From an uncultured Erythrobacter sp. (lineage in GTDB: Bacteria; Pseudomonadota; Alphaproteobacteria; Sphingomonadales; Sphingomonadaceae), in the NCBI GenBank assembly GCA_947488155.1, contig CANKYK010000001.1:682001-746000 (forward strand): DNA of 64,000 bases, in the 5' to 3' direction. Shown here one piece after another: positions 1 through 8,001 of the stretch. Each line of letters opens with the position of its first letter. The stretch's first letter is position 1. The notes beneath the pieces were generated by a model, which worked only from the letters and a program-made list of their open reading frames with translations, was not told where the DNA came from and made no database searches. The position numbers were made by a program, and so were the translations under genes.

Positions 1-401
1 AAGCCCGCTCGGTTCAATTCACCCATCACAGCCATCACTCTGCCGTAATCAAGCGTGCGGTCGCCGCGTAGCACAATAGCCGGCTGCTGACCGTCACCGC
101 CGCGGTCAATCCGGGCCAAAGCCTCAGGAAAAGCACCCGGTTCGACCGCTGCATCATCAATGTAGATCACACCCGCGCCATCGACCGAAATAGTCACCTG
201 CTCCGGCGTTTGATCGATCGGATTGGCACGACTTTCCGGCAGTTCAATCGGCACGCCAGAGGCGAGCAGCGGCGCTGTGACCATAAAGATGATGAGCAGC
301 ACAAGCATGACGTCGACGAACGGCGTGACGTTGATCTCCGCCATGGGCGCGCGCCGCGAACGACGCCCGCCGCGAGAGTTAGCGGCTAGCCCCATCCCCA
401 T
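1..401 (-). CDS. tolR: TolR/ExbD-family biopolymer transport protein (partial, C-terminus off the left edge)
   Basis: TolR works with TolQ as a proton-driven motor that energises the Tol-Pal envelope system during cell division. Reading the minus strand from the ATG at 401 gives a short Arg/Gly-rich cytoplasmic N-terminus, then one transmembrane helix (about residues 23-45) with the conserved membrane Asp (D30, in the stretch NVTPFVDVMLVLL), then a periplasmic domain that runs off the window. A second ATG two codons later is also possible. It lies behind tolQ, separated by about 140 bases that carry a structured repeat. The order ybgC-tolQ-tolR is the usual tol operon order, which favours TolR over ExbD. 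Confidence 0.93.
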   Translation of the reverse strand, partial: MGMGLAANSRGGRRSRRAPMAEINVTPFVDVMLVLLIIFMVTAPLLASGVPIELPESRANPIDQTPEQVTISVDGAGVIYIDDAAVEPGAFPEALARIDRGGDGQQPAIVLRGDRTLDYGRVMAVMGELNRAG

Positions 402-415
402 TAGCTTATTTTCCT

Positions 416-510
416 TCCGCACGCCCATCCGGGCGCGCGAACTCCTCGCTCATGCGGCCATAGGCCGCGTCGCTGCGGGCGGGCAGTCGCCCTTGCGGCT
501 GCTGCGCAGC
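416..510 (-). repeat. Structured dispersed repeat, copy 1 (tolQ-tolR gap)
   Basis: This copy fills the tolQ-tolR intergenic gap and lies in the same sense as the operon. Read on the minus strand it begins with the family signature around CCGCAAG and then folds into three hairpins: GGGC-GACT-GCCC (492-481), GCGGCC-TAT-GGCCGC (468-454) and a longer stem around the loop GGAT (441-416). The third stem contains pairs that are G-T on the minus strand but A-C on the plus strand, so it would pair only as minus-strand RNA. Related copies lie at 35015-35120, 35195-35310 and 55622-55715. Confidence 0.75.
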
Positions 511-540
511 CGAACATCGCCAATCGCAAACCCCGCTCCG

Positions 541-1251
541 TCATGCCTTATCCAGTTCCCTACTCAGGCCCGCATGGAAGCGGTCCGCAAAACGCTGCAA
601 TCGCGCCTCAAACCGATTCACCCTATTGCTGAAACGGTTGTACCCAATCACTGCCGGGATCGCCGCGAACAGGCCTATCGCGGTTGCAAACAGCGCCTCG
701 GAAATGCCCGGCGCGACCACAGCCAGCGACGAACTTTCCTGAGCGCCGATTTGGAAGAAGCTGTTCATGATGCCCCAGACCGTGCCGAACAGACCAACAA
801 ATGGTGCGACCGATCCGGTCGTGGCGAGGAAGTTAAGCCGCGCAGCAAGCTCGTCTGCTTCAAATGCGACCTGGCTCTCCATCGCCGCGCCAATCCGCTG
901 GCGTGCAGCATCCCGGTCAACGTTGGAGGATTGGGTCGACATCTTCCATTCGCGCAGTCCCTTGGCGGCGACCCGGGCGGAGGCGACCTCTTTCTGAGTG
1001 CGTTTACCCAGCACCGCCTCATGGTCGCTGGTCTCGAAGAAATCCTCTTCATAGCCGCGCGCCTTGCGCTCCATCCCGCCGATCCGCAGGCTGAAGGAGA
1101 CGATGATCATCCATACCCAGATGCTGGCAAGGATCAGGCCAGCCATCACCAATTGCACAACAATATCGGCGTCCAGAAACAGCTCAATCGGATCGAGCCG
1201 GGTGGGCGCAGCAGCAGCGGCGCTCGCCGCAAGCGATGAGAAAATCGTCAT
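541..1251 (-). CDS. tolQ: TolQ, proton channel of the Tol-Pal system
   Basis: This is an inner-membrane MotA/TolQ/ExbB proton-channel protein of 236 residues, the usual size. Three hydrophobic segments are visible: about residues 30-52, about 140-165 (the conserved stretch TTGSVAPFVGLFGTVWGI) and about 175-198. A large cytoplasmic loop separates the first two. Its ATG overlaps the stop of ybgC by four bases, so the two are translationally coupled, and tolR follows. The gene order and the TM2 signature make the Tol role more likely than ExbB. Confidence 0.95.
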   Translation of the reverse strand: MTIFSSLAASAAAAAPTRLDPIELFLDADIVVQLVMAGLILASIWVWMIIVSFSLRIGGMERKARGYEEDFFETSDHEAVLGKRTQKEVASARVAAKGLREWKMSTQSSNVDRDAARQRIGAAMESQVAFEADELAARLNFLATTGSVAPFVGLFGTVWGIMNSFFQIGAQESSSLAVVAPGISEALFATAIGLFAAIPAVIGYNRFSNRVNRFEARLQRFADRFHAGLSRELDKA

Positions 1252-1715
1252 TTAGCCTCTTGGTCCATGAAGTTCTGAAAGGCCGCTCGCCAAGCACCAG
1301 GCTGGCGCTTTGGACGACCTTCGAGAGAGATAAAGCCGACGCGCAGATACGCCTCGCACAGGGTTCCTTCGCCGCGTTTTGCCAGTTGATGCATGCGGCA
1401 ACTCGCCGCGCCCAACTCGGTGCATGTGGTGACAATCACCACATCATCATCAAGCTTGGCCGGGCGCAGATATTTCAGATTGATCTCAGACACGGCATAG
1501 GCGCCCTCGTCCGCTTCGATCGCGGCGCGCTGATCGATTTCGAGCATACGCAGCAAATCAGAACGCGCACGCTCAAACCAGCGCAGGTAATTCGCGTGAT
1601 AAGTGATCCCCGACAGGTCTGTGTCCTCGTAATAGACGCGCACCGCATAAAGGTGGCGCGGCCCATCAAAGACGCCGCCCGGAAGATTCAAAGACTGCGG
1701 ATTGGGGTTAACCAT
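1248..1715 (-). CDS. ybgC: YbgC-type acyl-CoA thioesterase (hot-dog fold)
   Basis: This is a 155-residue single hot-dog-domain thioesterase of the 4-hydroxybenzoyl-CoA thioesterase/YbgC family. The active-site region YYEDTDLSGITYHANYLRWF is visible at about residues 28-48 and holds the catalytic Asp. YbgC is the usual first gene of tol-pal operons and hydrolyses short or acyl-ACP-derived thioesters; its exact role in envelope maintenance is unsettled. The stop codon overlaps the tolQ start (ATGA). The ATG at 1715 is the only good start near the conserved N-terminus. Confidence 0.9.
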   Translation of the reverse strand: MVNPNPQSLNLPGGVFDGPRHLYAVRVYYEDTDLSGITYHANYLRWFERARSDLLRMLEIDQRAAIEADEGAYAVSEINLKYLRPAKLDDDVVIVTTCTELGAASCRMHQLAKRGEGTLCEAYLRVGFISLEGRPKRQPGAWRAAFQNFMDQEAK

Positions 1716-1815
1716 GGTGCAAACCGTCTAACGCAGCGGGGATTCGCTGGGAAGTGGGCTTTTCACCCTCGGTGATTAATGGCGGTGAAACGAGTCTTAT
1801 CTGCGACAGAATTGG

Positions 1816-2193
1816 TTACGCGCTGATCATCCGGCCCAGCGGTTGACCGCCAAAAATATGCACATGCAGGTGCGAAACCTCTTGCCCACCATGCGCGCCG
1901 ATATTGGCGAGTAGGCGGTATCCCAGTTCCACCAGCCCCTTGGCCCGAGCGACTGTGCCAACCGCACGGACAAATCCGCCGATCTCTGCGTCTGACGCCT
2001 TGGCCGAAAAATCGTCCCAACTGACATAACGCCCTTTTGGAATCACCAGCGTGTGGATCTCTGCCTGCGGATTGATGTCTTCAAAGGCAAAGGCCCACTC
2101 ATCCTCATAAACCTTGGTCGAGGGGATTTCGCCGCGCAGGATTTTGGCGAAGATGTTCGCATCATCATACGGCAAGGTCGCATCAATCGGCAT
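1816..2193 (-). CDS. HIT-family (histidine triad) nucleotide-binding protein
   Basis: This is a HinT-like purine nucleoside phosphoramidate hydrolase of about 125 residues. The C-terminal histidine triad is clear (SHLHVHIFGG), and the N-terminal block with NIFAKILRGEIPS is typical of the family. I place the start at the ATG at 2193, preceded by GGGAG at good spacing and five bases after the hisE stop; an ATG 14 codons upstream lies inside hisE. It is the last gene of the histidine operon transcript, an arrangement seen in other alphaproteobacteria. Its link to histidine synthesis is unknown. Confidence 0.9.
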   Translation of the reverse strand: MPIDATLPYDDANIFAKILRGEIPSTKVYEDEWAFAFEDINPQAEIHTLVIPKGRYVSWDDFSAKASDAEIGGFVRAVGTVARAKGLVELGYRLLANIGAHGGQEVSHLHVHIFGGQPLGRMISA

Positions 2194-2197
2194 ATGA

Positions 2198-2518
2198 CTA
2201 CTCCCGAGAGGCTTTTTCATCGAGGCCAGAGACACCTTCGCGCCGGTCCAGCTCGGCCATCACATCACCAATCGCAATGCCCTTATGACCCAACAGAACC
2301 ATAAGGTGGAACAGCAGATCTGCCGCCTCACCAACCAGCGCATCATCGCCTTCGCTCAACGCGGCAATGATCGTCTCGGTTGCCTCCTCGCCCAGCTTTT
2401 GCGCGATCTTGCCCAGCCCCTTTGCATTCAGGCTGGCGACATAGCTCGCATCCGGCGCGGCGTCTGCGCGCGCTGCAATCGTCTGCTCCAGGCGGTCAAG
2501 AGTGCTCGGCGTATCCAT
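2198..2518 (-). CDS. hisE: Phosphoribosyl-ATP pyrophosphatase
   Basis: HisE hydrolyses phosphoribosyl-ATP to phosphoribosyl-AMP, the second step of histidine biosynthesis. At 106 residues it is the standard stand-alone HisE, not the HisIE fusion. The MazG-like metal-binding helix is visible in the stretch LGEEATETIIAAL, followed by EAADLLFHLMVLL. It lies 16 bases behind hisF and just before the HIT gene. hisI and the other pathway genes are not in this window. Confidence 0.94.
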   Translation of the reverse strand: MDTPSTLDRLEQTIAARADAAPDASYVASLNAKGLGKIAQKLGEEATETIIAALSEGDDALVGEAADLLFHLMVLLGHKGIAIGDVMAELDRREGVSGLDEKASRE

Positions 2519-2534
2519 AACGCTATCCTTTTGC

Positions 2535-3317
2535 CTAAACGCCGCGTGCGGGCAAGCCAGCGGCTCTCAACGCCTCATGCGCCTCAGAGACGGTGTGCTC
2601 ACCAAAATGGAAGATTGAGGCGGCCAAAACCGCGCTCGCATGGCCTTTTGTCACGCCCTCCACCAGGTGATCGAGTGTGCCCACCCCGCCGCTTGCAATC
2701 ACAGGCACGCTGACTTTGTCCGCGATTGTACGGATCAATTCCAAATCATACCCGGCTTTGGTCCCATCGCCATCCATGCTGGTGACCAGCAGTTCGCCTG
2801 CGCCGAGATCAGCGACTTTCTGCGCATAAGCGACTGCATCAATGCCGGTTGGTTTGCGCCCGCCGTGGGTGAATATTTCCCACTGCGGCACCGCCTCACC
2901 AATCGGCAGGATGACCCGACGCGCATCCACGCTAGCAACGACGCATTGGCTGCCAAACCGTGCGGCTATCTCGCTCACCAGCTCTGGCCGAGCAACTGCG
3001 GCAGAATTGATCGCGACTTTGTCTGCACCTGCGAGCAGCAATTCACGCGCATCCTCAACGCTGCGAACCCCGCCGCCAACGGTCAATGGCATGAAGCACA
3101 CTTCTGCCGTGCGGCGCACCATATCGAGCAAGGTACCCCGTCCTTCATGACTGGCAGAAATGTCTAGAAAACACAGCTCATCCGCGCCGGCCGCATCATA
3201 GGCGCGCGCTTGTTCAACCGGATCACCTGCGTCTTTGAGATCGACGAAATTGACGCCTTTAACCACACGGCCATCTGCCACATCAAGGCAGGGTATGACG
3301 CGGATACGGACGGTCAT
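2535..3317 (-). CDS. hisF: Imidazole glycerol phosphate synthase, cyclase subunit
   Basis: HisF is the (beta/alpha)8-barrel subunit that joins ammonia from HisH to PRFAR, giving imidazole glycerol phosphate and AICAR. The 260-residue protein has the expected start ([19 protein letters not shown], containing the catalytic Asp), the second catalytic Asp in [13 protein letters not shown] at about residue 130, and phosphate-binding loops VGGGVRS and ASGGVG. Its start overlaps the hisA stop by four bases. HisA and HisF are internal paralogues, and both are intact here. Confidence 0.97.
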   Translation of the reverse strand: MTVRIRVIPCLDVADGRVVKGVNFVDLKDAGDPVEQARAYDAAGADELCFLDISASHEGRGTLLDMVRRTAEVCFMPLTVGGGVRSVEDARELLLAGADKVAINSAAVARPELVSEIAARFGSQCVVASVDARRVILPIGEAVPQWEIFTHGGRKPTGIDAVAYAQKVADLGAGELLVTSMDGDGTKAGYDLELIRTIADKVSVPVIASGGVGTLDHLVEGVTKGHASAVLAASIFHFGEHTVSEAHEALRAAGLPARGV

Positions 3318-4042
3318 GCCCGCTCTGCCATCGCAATGGCTGCTGCAAGATCGAGCTTACCTTCGTACAAAGCACGGCCAGTAATTACGCCTTCGATACC
3401 CTCTTGTGCATGCAGCGACAGCACGTGAATATCGTCTAAGCCCTTCACCCCGCCGCTGGCGATCACAGGAATGTCCACCTGCCGCGCGAGTTCCAGCGTC
3501 GCGTCGATATTCGCGCCTTTGAGCAGGCCATCGCGGCCAATATCGGTGAACAGCAGGCTAGCGACGCCTGCGTCCTCAAACCGGCGAGCGAGATCAACGA
3601 CGGGCACATCGGAGACATCGGCCCAGCCTTCGGTCGCGACCATGCCGTCTTTGGCATCCACCGCGACGACAATACCGCCTTCCCATTCCCGCGCCATCTC
3701 TTTAACAAATTCGGGGTTCTTCAGCGCAGCAGAGCCCATCACCACGCGCGAGACGCCGAGCTTGAACCAGCCTTCCACGTCGGCCGCATCGCGGATACCC
3801 CCGCCCAATTGCACATGGCCGGGAAAGGCCGCGATGATGGCTTCGACCGCTTCGCGGTTTTCCGTCCGCCCGGCAAAGCTGCCATCAAGATCGACTACAT
3901 GCAGGTGCTGCGCGCCGCTTTCGGCAAACAGCTGCGCCTGAGCGGCAGGGTTATCGCCATAGACGGTCGCGCGATCCATATCGCCCTCGGCCAGACGCAC
4001 GACCTCGCCGTTCTTAAGATCGATGGCAGGAAAGATAATCAT
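3314..4042 (-). CDS. hisA: Phosphoribosylformimino-5-aminoimidazole carboxamide ribotide isomerase
   Basis: HisA catalyses the Amadori rearrangement of ProFAR to PRFAR in the cytoplasm. The 242-residue barrel begins [17 protein letters not shown], which includes the first catalytic Asp. The second lies in [16 protein letters not shown] at about residue 130, and the phosphate-binding loops LGGGIRD and ASGGVKG are present. It overlaps hisF by four bases. A 28-base perfect inverted repeat separates it from hisH upstream, the only sizeable gap inside this operon. Confidence 0.97.
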   Translation of the reverse strand: MIIFPAIDLKNGEVVRLAEGDMDRATVYGDNPAAQAQLFAESGAQHLHVVDLDGSFAGRTENREAVEAIIAAFPGHVQLGGGIRDAADVEGWFKLGVSRVVMGSAALKNPEFVKEMAREWEGGIVVAVDAKDGMVATEGWADVSDVPVVDLARRFEDAGVASLLFTDIGRDGLLKGANIDATLELARQVDIPVIASGGVKGLDDIHVLSLHAQEGIEGVITGRALYEGKLDLAAAIAMAERA

Positions 4043-4075
4043 TGGAGGTGCTTTCTTGGGCGTTGCCGCAGCCAG

Positions 4076-4148
4076 CCCGCGCCCTCCATCCTTCCACCCG
4101 GATTATCACGCCGGGTCACTATCCGGGTGGAAGGATGGAGGGCGCGGG
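4076..4148. repeat. Perfect 28-bp inverted repeat between hisH and hisA (palindromic family B, copy 1)
   Basis: The arms at 4076-4103 and 4121-4148 are exact reverse complements over 28 bases, with a 17-base loop. The flanks extend the symmetry with one indel. The element sits inside the his operon, so the transcript would carry a very stable hairpin. There is no T-run, so it does not look like an intrinsic terminator. A close relative with different loop bases lies at 61136-61205. Confidence 0.9.
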
Positions 4149-4184
4149 TGGCTAGGTTACGAGTTTTATCGAGCCACAGAAGAT

Positions 4185-4811
4185 TCAAGGCATCCATCGC
4201 AGGAACCTCTCTAATGTCTCCAGCCCATAAGACTGGCTCTTTTCCGGGTGGAATTGCACGCCAAGCATATTTTCCTTGGCAACCGCCGCGACAAGCCCCT
4301 CACCGTGGTCGGTCAGGGCGGCAATGTGCTGCGGGTCTTCGGCGGCGAAGTGGTAAGAATGGAGGAAATAGGCCTCGCCCTCCTCCACTACATGATGGCT
4401 GCGCGCATGCGGCAACAATGCTACATCGTTCCAGCCCATATGCGGCACTTTGATCGCCGGGTCGGTGGGTTCGATCAGCCGCACTTCGCCGGGAATCCAG
4501 CCAAGTCCAGCGGTTGTCCCGTGCTCAAGTCCGCGAGTGCAGAGTAGCTGCATGCCGACACAAATGCCCAAGAAGGGCGCGCCGCCCACCTGCACGCGCT
4601 CTGTCATCGCCTCCACCATGCCGGGAATGGCGTGCAAGCCCTCAGCGCAGGCTTTGAACGAGCCAACACCGGGCAGGACAATCCGATCCGCCGCGCGCAC
4701 CACGTTTGGGTTGGCAGTCACCTCGACCGTTGCCCCAACCGCTTTCAAAGCATTGTGAACAGAGTGAAGGTTGCCCGCGCCATAGTCGATAAGCGCGACC
4801 CTCTCACCCAC
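4185..4811 (-). CDS. hisH: Imidazole glycerol phosphate synthase, glutaminase subunit
   Basis: HisH is a class I glutamine amidotransferase that supplies ammonia to HisF. The protein opens [18 protein letters not shown]; the oxyanion/active-site block [10 protein letters not shown] holds the nucleophilic Cys near residue 90, and the catalytic His-x-Glu lies in VQFHPEKSQ near the C-terminus. I choose the GTG at 4811, which overlaps the hisB stop by eight bases and gives 208 residues, the family size. The open frame extends upstream but only antisense-like coding lies there. Confidence 0.95.
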   Translation of the reverse strand: MGERVALIDYGAGNLHSVHNALKAVGATVEVTANPNVVRAADRIVLPGVGSFKACAEGLHAIPGMVEAMTERVQVGGAPFLGICVGMQLLCTRGLEHGTTAGLGWIPGEVRLIEPTDPAIKVPHMGWNDVALLPHARSHHVVEEGEAYFLHSYHFAAEDPQHIAALTDHGEGLVAAVAKENMLGVQFHPEKSQSYGLETLERFLRWMP

Positions 4812-5409
4812 CGAGCTGCCCCTTGGTGCTAGGGATTGCGCCGGCCTTACGCGGGTCTTGCTCCACCGCGCCCCGCATTGCGCGGGCAAAGCCTTTATAG
4901 ATCGCTTCACAGATGTGGTGATTGTTGCTGCCATAGAGCAGCTCCACATGCAGCGTGATGCCAGCGGTTTGCGCGACCGATTGGAACCAGTGCTCGATCA
5001 GTTCCGTGTCCCACTCGCCCAATTTTTCCTGAGTAAAGCCAGCGTTCCAAACCAGAAATGGTCGGCCAGAAATGTCGAGCGCAACGCGCGCCAATGTCTC
5101 ATCCATAGGGGAATAGGCGCTGCCATAACGGCCAATTCCGGCCTTATCGCCCAGCGCATCGGACAATGCCTGGCCCAGCGCAATCGCGCTGTCTTCCGTC
5201 GTGTGGTGCTGATCCACATGCAGATCGCCCACCACCTTCATCGACACATCGATCAGGGAATGCTTGGCAAATTGCTCGACCATATGATCGAGAAACCCAA
5301 TGCCGGTGGAGATGTCATAAGCGCCAGTGCCATCGAGATTGACCGTAATGGCAATCTCGGTTTCCGCCGTTTTGCGCTCTATCGTGCCTGTGCGAGCTGT
5401 TTTTTGCAT
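4804..5409 (-). CDS. hisB: Imidazoleglycerol-phosphate dehydratase
   Basis: HisB dehydrates imidazole glycerol phosphate to imidazole acetol phosphate. The monofunctional 201-residue form is present, without a histidinol-phosphatase domain. Metal-binding motifs are visible: [13 protein letters not shown] and [14 protein letters not shown] in the first half, and [17 protein letters not shown] near the end. The start is placed at the ATG at 5409, which begins [14 protein letters not shown]; an upstream extension is not family-like. It is the first gene of the hisBHAFE-HIT operon and diverges from sspB. Confidence 0.96.
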   Translation of the reverse strand: MQKTARTGTIERKTAETEIAITVNLDGTGAYDISTGIGFLDHMVEQFAKHSLIDVSMKVVGDLHVDQHHTTEDSAIALGQALSDALGDKAGIGRYGSAYSPMDETLARVALDISGRPFLVWNAGFTQEKLGEWDTELIEHWFQSVAQTAGITLHVELLYGSNNHHICEAIYKGFARAMRGAVEQDPRKAGAIPSTKGQLGG

Positions 5410-5531
5410 AAATCGCGCTATAGGCGCACCGCAAATTGAAGCAAGCGCTCGCACACTACTGGGCGTAACTGCCAAGTTAAGTTACCAATTTGCTTGACCA
5501 GCGCGGCGCGCCTCGCCACCCTTTAAGCATA

Positions 5532-6035
5532 ATGACCGAAGACACCCCCGATAGCCTGATCCCCTATGATGAGATCGTCCAAGAGGCACTGCGCGCCGTG
5601 GTTGGCCGCGTGCTTGGCGAAATTGTCGCTGGAGGCAGCGAGCTTCCTGGCACGCATCATTTCTACATCACCTTCAAAACCGAAGCGCCTGGGGTCTCGA
5701 TACCGCCGCACCTGCACGAACGGTTCCCTGATGAAATGACCATCGTGCTGCAAAACAAATTTTGGGATTTGGAAGTCACCGACGAAGGTTTCTCCGTGGG
5801 ACTGTCATTCAATCAGATCCCGGCCAAACTGTCCGTACCATTTGCCTCGATCACCGCATTTGTCGATCCGGCCGTGGATTTCGGCCTGCAATTCCAGGCG
5901 ACGGTCGCCGATATGGCTCCTGAAGAGCATGAGGACGCCGAAAATGACCTCATCGAAAGTGACGGCGAGGAAGCAGCCGAGGGCGCAGATGATGGCTCTA
6001 ACGTGGTCACAGTGGATTTCGGACGCAAGAAATAG
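5532..6035 (+). CDS. sspB: SspB-family ClpXP adaptor (alphaproteobacterial type)
   Basis: SspB tethers ssrA-tagged proteins to ClpXP for degradation. The 167-residue product has an N-terminal substrate-binding fold (LIPYDEIVQEALRAVV, then HHFYITFKTEAPGVSIPPHL at about 45-65). It ends in an acidic, low-complexity tail with a final motif VVTVDFGRKK, which fits the short C-terminal ClpX-binding tail of the family. The start at 5532 (MTEDTPDSLIPY) matches the family, while an in-frame TTG upstream does not. It is divergent from hisB. Confidence 0.9.
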   Translation: MTEDTPDSLIPYDEIVQEALRAVVGRVLGEIVAGGSELPGTHHFYITFKTEAPGVSIPPHLHERFPDEMTIVLQNKFWDLEVTDEGFSVGLSFNQIPAKLSVPFASITAFVDPAVDFGLQFQATVADMAPEEHEDAENDLIESDGEEAAEGADDGSNVVTVDFGRKK

Positions 6036-6090
6036 CCGCTCTGCTCAAAAGGCAAGGCGGTTCAATGGCGCACACCGGTGCATTGAGTGA

Positions 6091-6498
6091 ATGATGAGCA
6101 GTTTAAGAGAACCATCACGGGACTTGGTCCCCGCTTCGTCATCCGATGATGAGAACGGAGAGGTTCGCGTGCTTGGCCCCAGCACCAACCCGGCGACAAA
6201 CCTGCTGATCGCGGATGTTGTGCTGCGCGGGGCCTCCACCCTGTTTCGCAAGCAAGCGGAAAAGGGCATCGTCAGCACCAGCGAGGACGAGCAAGGCGCA
6301 CGTGACATGCTGGACGGGCGCGGGATTTTGACCACTTTGGCGCTTTACGGTGCGAGCAAACTCGCCACGCGTTCCGTGCCGGGCCTTGCGATTGTGGCGG
6401 CCGGGTTGCTGGCCAAGACGCTGTATGATCGCGGAAAATCGGTCGAACTGCGGCGCAGCGCACGCTCAAAAGAGAGTGCAAACGAACCCTTGGACTAA
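6091..6498 (+). CDS. Unrecognised small protein with one hydrophobic segment
   Basis: I do not recognise this 135-residue protein. The first 35 residues are polar and look disordered. A middle part follows (NLLIADVVLRGASTLFRKQ), then a hydrophobic stretch at about residues 95-115 (SVPGLAIVAAGLLAKTLYDRG) that could be one membrane helix or amphipathic, and a basic end. Codon use and GC bias look like real coding sequence. It sits between sspB and gmk on the same strand, 55 bases after sspB, so it may be co-transcribed. A second ATG one codon downstream is equally possible as start. Confidence 0.6.
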   Translation: MMSSLREPSRDLVPASSSDDENGEVRVLGPSTNPATNLLIADVVLRGASTLFRKQAEKGIVSTSEDEQGARDMLDGRGILTTLALYGASKLATRSVPGLAIVAAGLLAKTLYDRGKSVELRRSARSKESANEPLD

Positions 6499-6564
6499 GG
6501 CCAATCTTGCCCGTGCGCGGTCACAAGACTTGATTTAACCGCCCAGTTTGCGGCATCGGGCCGC

Positions 6565-7224
6565 ATGGGCGACACACCACAGCATACCAATAATGATCCC
6601 GGCCACCTCAATCGCCGCGGCTTAATGTTCATTCTTTCCTCGCCGTCGGGCGCGGGCAAAACGACTTTGTCACGCATGCTGCTGGAGGCGGATCCGGAAA
6701 TCGCCTTGTCCGTCTCGGTCACAACGCGCCCGCCGCGCAAGGGAGAGATTGACGGCGTACACTATCACTTCGTCTCGGACGCGAAGTTCGATCAAATGGT
6801 CGAAGAGGATGATTTTTACGAATGGGCCCCGGTTTTCGATCACCGCTATGGAACGCCCAAAGGGCTGATCCGCAACGCTTTGAAAGAGGGGCAGGATTTT
6901 CTGTTCGACATTGATTGGCAAGGCACGCAGCAACTCTACCAAAAGGACCAGCAGGACGTGGTCAGCGTGTTCATCCTGCCGCCAAGCCTCGAAGAGCTGC
7001 GCCGCCGTCTGGAGGAGCGCGCCACCGATAGCGGCGATGTGATCGATGGTCGGATGGAGCGCGCGCGCGGCGAGATCAGCCATTGGGCTGAATATGACTA
7101 TGTAGTGATCAACGATGATGTCGATGCATGCTTTGCCAAGGTTCGCGAGATTTTGGACGCAGAGCGCATGCGCCGCACGCGGCAGACGGGCCTTATCCCG
7201 TTTGTGCGCGAACTGATGGGGTAA
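6565..7224 (+). CDS. gmk: Guanylate kinase
   Basis: This enzyme phosphorylates GMP to GDP with ATP, an essential step in nucleotide supply. The 219-residue protein has the P-loop SSPSGAGKTTLSRMLL at about residues 20-35. The GMP-binding block VSVTTRPPRKGEIDGVHYHF follows, then the lid region with Arg residues (RRRLEERATDSGDVIDGRM). The N-terminus is about 15 residues longer than the E. coli enzyme. No other gene in this transcript bears on nucleotide metabolism. Confidence 0.97.
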   Translation: MGDTPQHTNNDPGHLNRRGLMFILSSPSGAGKTTLSRMLLEADPEIALSVSVTTRPPRKGEIDGVHYHFVSDAKFDQMVEEDDFYEWAPVFDHRYGTPKGLIRNALKEGQDFLFDIDWQGTQQLYQKDQQDVVSVFILPPSLEELRRRLEERATDSGDVIDGRMERARGEISHWAEYDYVVINDDVDACFAKVREILDAERMRRTRQTGLIPFVRELMG

Positions 7225-7266
7225 ATGCGTTCCCGCTTGGCCGCAAACGACCAAGCAAGCACAGGC

Positions 7267-7911
7267 CTAGATCGTATTGCGGTCTTCCAATTGTTCCAGC
7301 AGTTCTCTTAGCTGCTCGCCAAGAATTGCGCCGCTGTCGCCGCCGCCATAATTCAACGCACCGCTTGAAAAAGTGGTGCCAAATGTGTCGGCCAATGCGT
7401 GTGTTTGCAGCACGCCAGAGGCGAAATCGCGCGTTGTCAGCGTGTCGAGCGGATGAATATAAGCGCTCCACACCAGATTTTGCGCCACCGCGTAACGCGC
7501 ATCGAGAGCAGTATCGAAGTTCGCCTGCATCAGGCGCTGCATCGCGCCCTCTGGCAAATCCGAAACAGCGGCGATGGGGGTGATCACTCGCATGCGGCCC
7601 TGGCTGGTATCGGTAACCACCAGGATTGTCCGCTCCTGGAGGGTGAACTGCCAAGAATTGCCGGTACGCTGCGCATCTCCATCTAGCGCGCCGATCACCT
7701 CATCCATCTGGTCGAGCACTGCTTTGAGCTCTTCGCTGACCTCTGGACTTGCCTCAGGGGCCTCACCCTCCTCTGGCGCAGGTTCACTAAAATCAGGGGC
7801 GGGTTCAACATCTTGTGCATCGGCGTAGGGAGCCGCTGCAATTCCCAGCCCTAGAAAGATCGCGAGCGAAGCCGCTTGGATAAGCTGATAGCGGCGTTTG
7901 TGTTTGGGCAT
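7267..7911 (-). CDS. Exported protein of unknown function (possibly YbjN/CesT-like fold)
   Basis: This is a secreted protein of about 214 residues when started at the ATG at 7911 (MPKHKRRYQ). It has a basic n-region, a hydrophobic h-region (about 10-28) and a signal cleavage site near AAPYADAQ. A Pro/Glu-rich linker follows, and then a globular domain of about 130 residues. The pattern of the domain (SWQFTLQERTILVVTDTSQGRMRVITPI, then LMQANFDTALDARYAV) reminds me of YbjN/type III chaperone-like domains, but I could not test this. It is convergent with gmk and has no obvious operon partner. Confidence 0.6.
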   Translation of the reverse strand: MPKHKRRYQLIQAASLAIFLGLGIAAAPYADAQDVEPAPDFSEPAPEEGEAPEASPEVSEELKAVLDQMDEVIGALDGDAQRTGNSWQFTLQERTILVVTDTSQGRMRVITPIAAVSDLPEGAMQRLMQANFDTALDARYAVAQNLVWSAYIHPLDTLTTRDFASGVLQTHALADTFGTTFSSGALNYGGGDSGAILGEQLRELLEQLEDRNTI

Positions 7912-8001
7912 GGTGTAATCCTCCGGCAGGCGCATCTCTTACATCTCAATTCGAAAGGGGCATGCCGAAGGTTACAAGTTTCGGGTCCATAAAGGCCGCG
8001 A

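Noticed and set aside
223-1239. Long plus-strand open frame across tolR-tolQ
   Set aside because: It is antisense to two well-recognised genes. Its protein has no family pattern and is rich in Arg/Pro/Ser, as expected of a GC-rich shadow frame.
7235-7256. Hairpin between gmk and the convergent exported gene
   Set aside because: It has only six pairs with a 10-base loop and no T-run, too weak to call a terminator.
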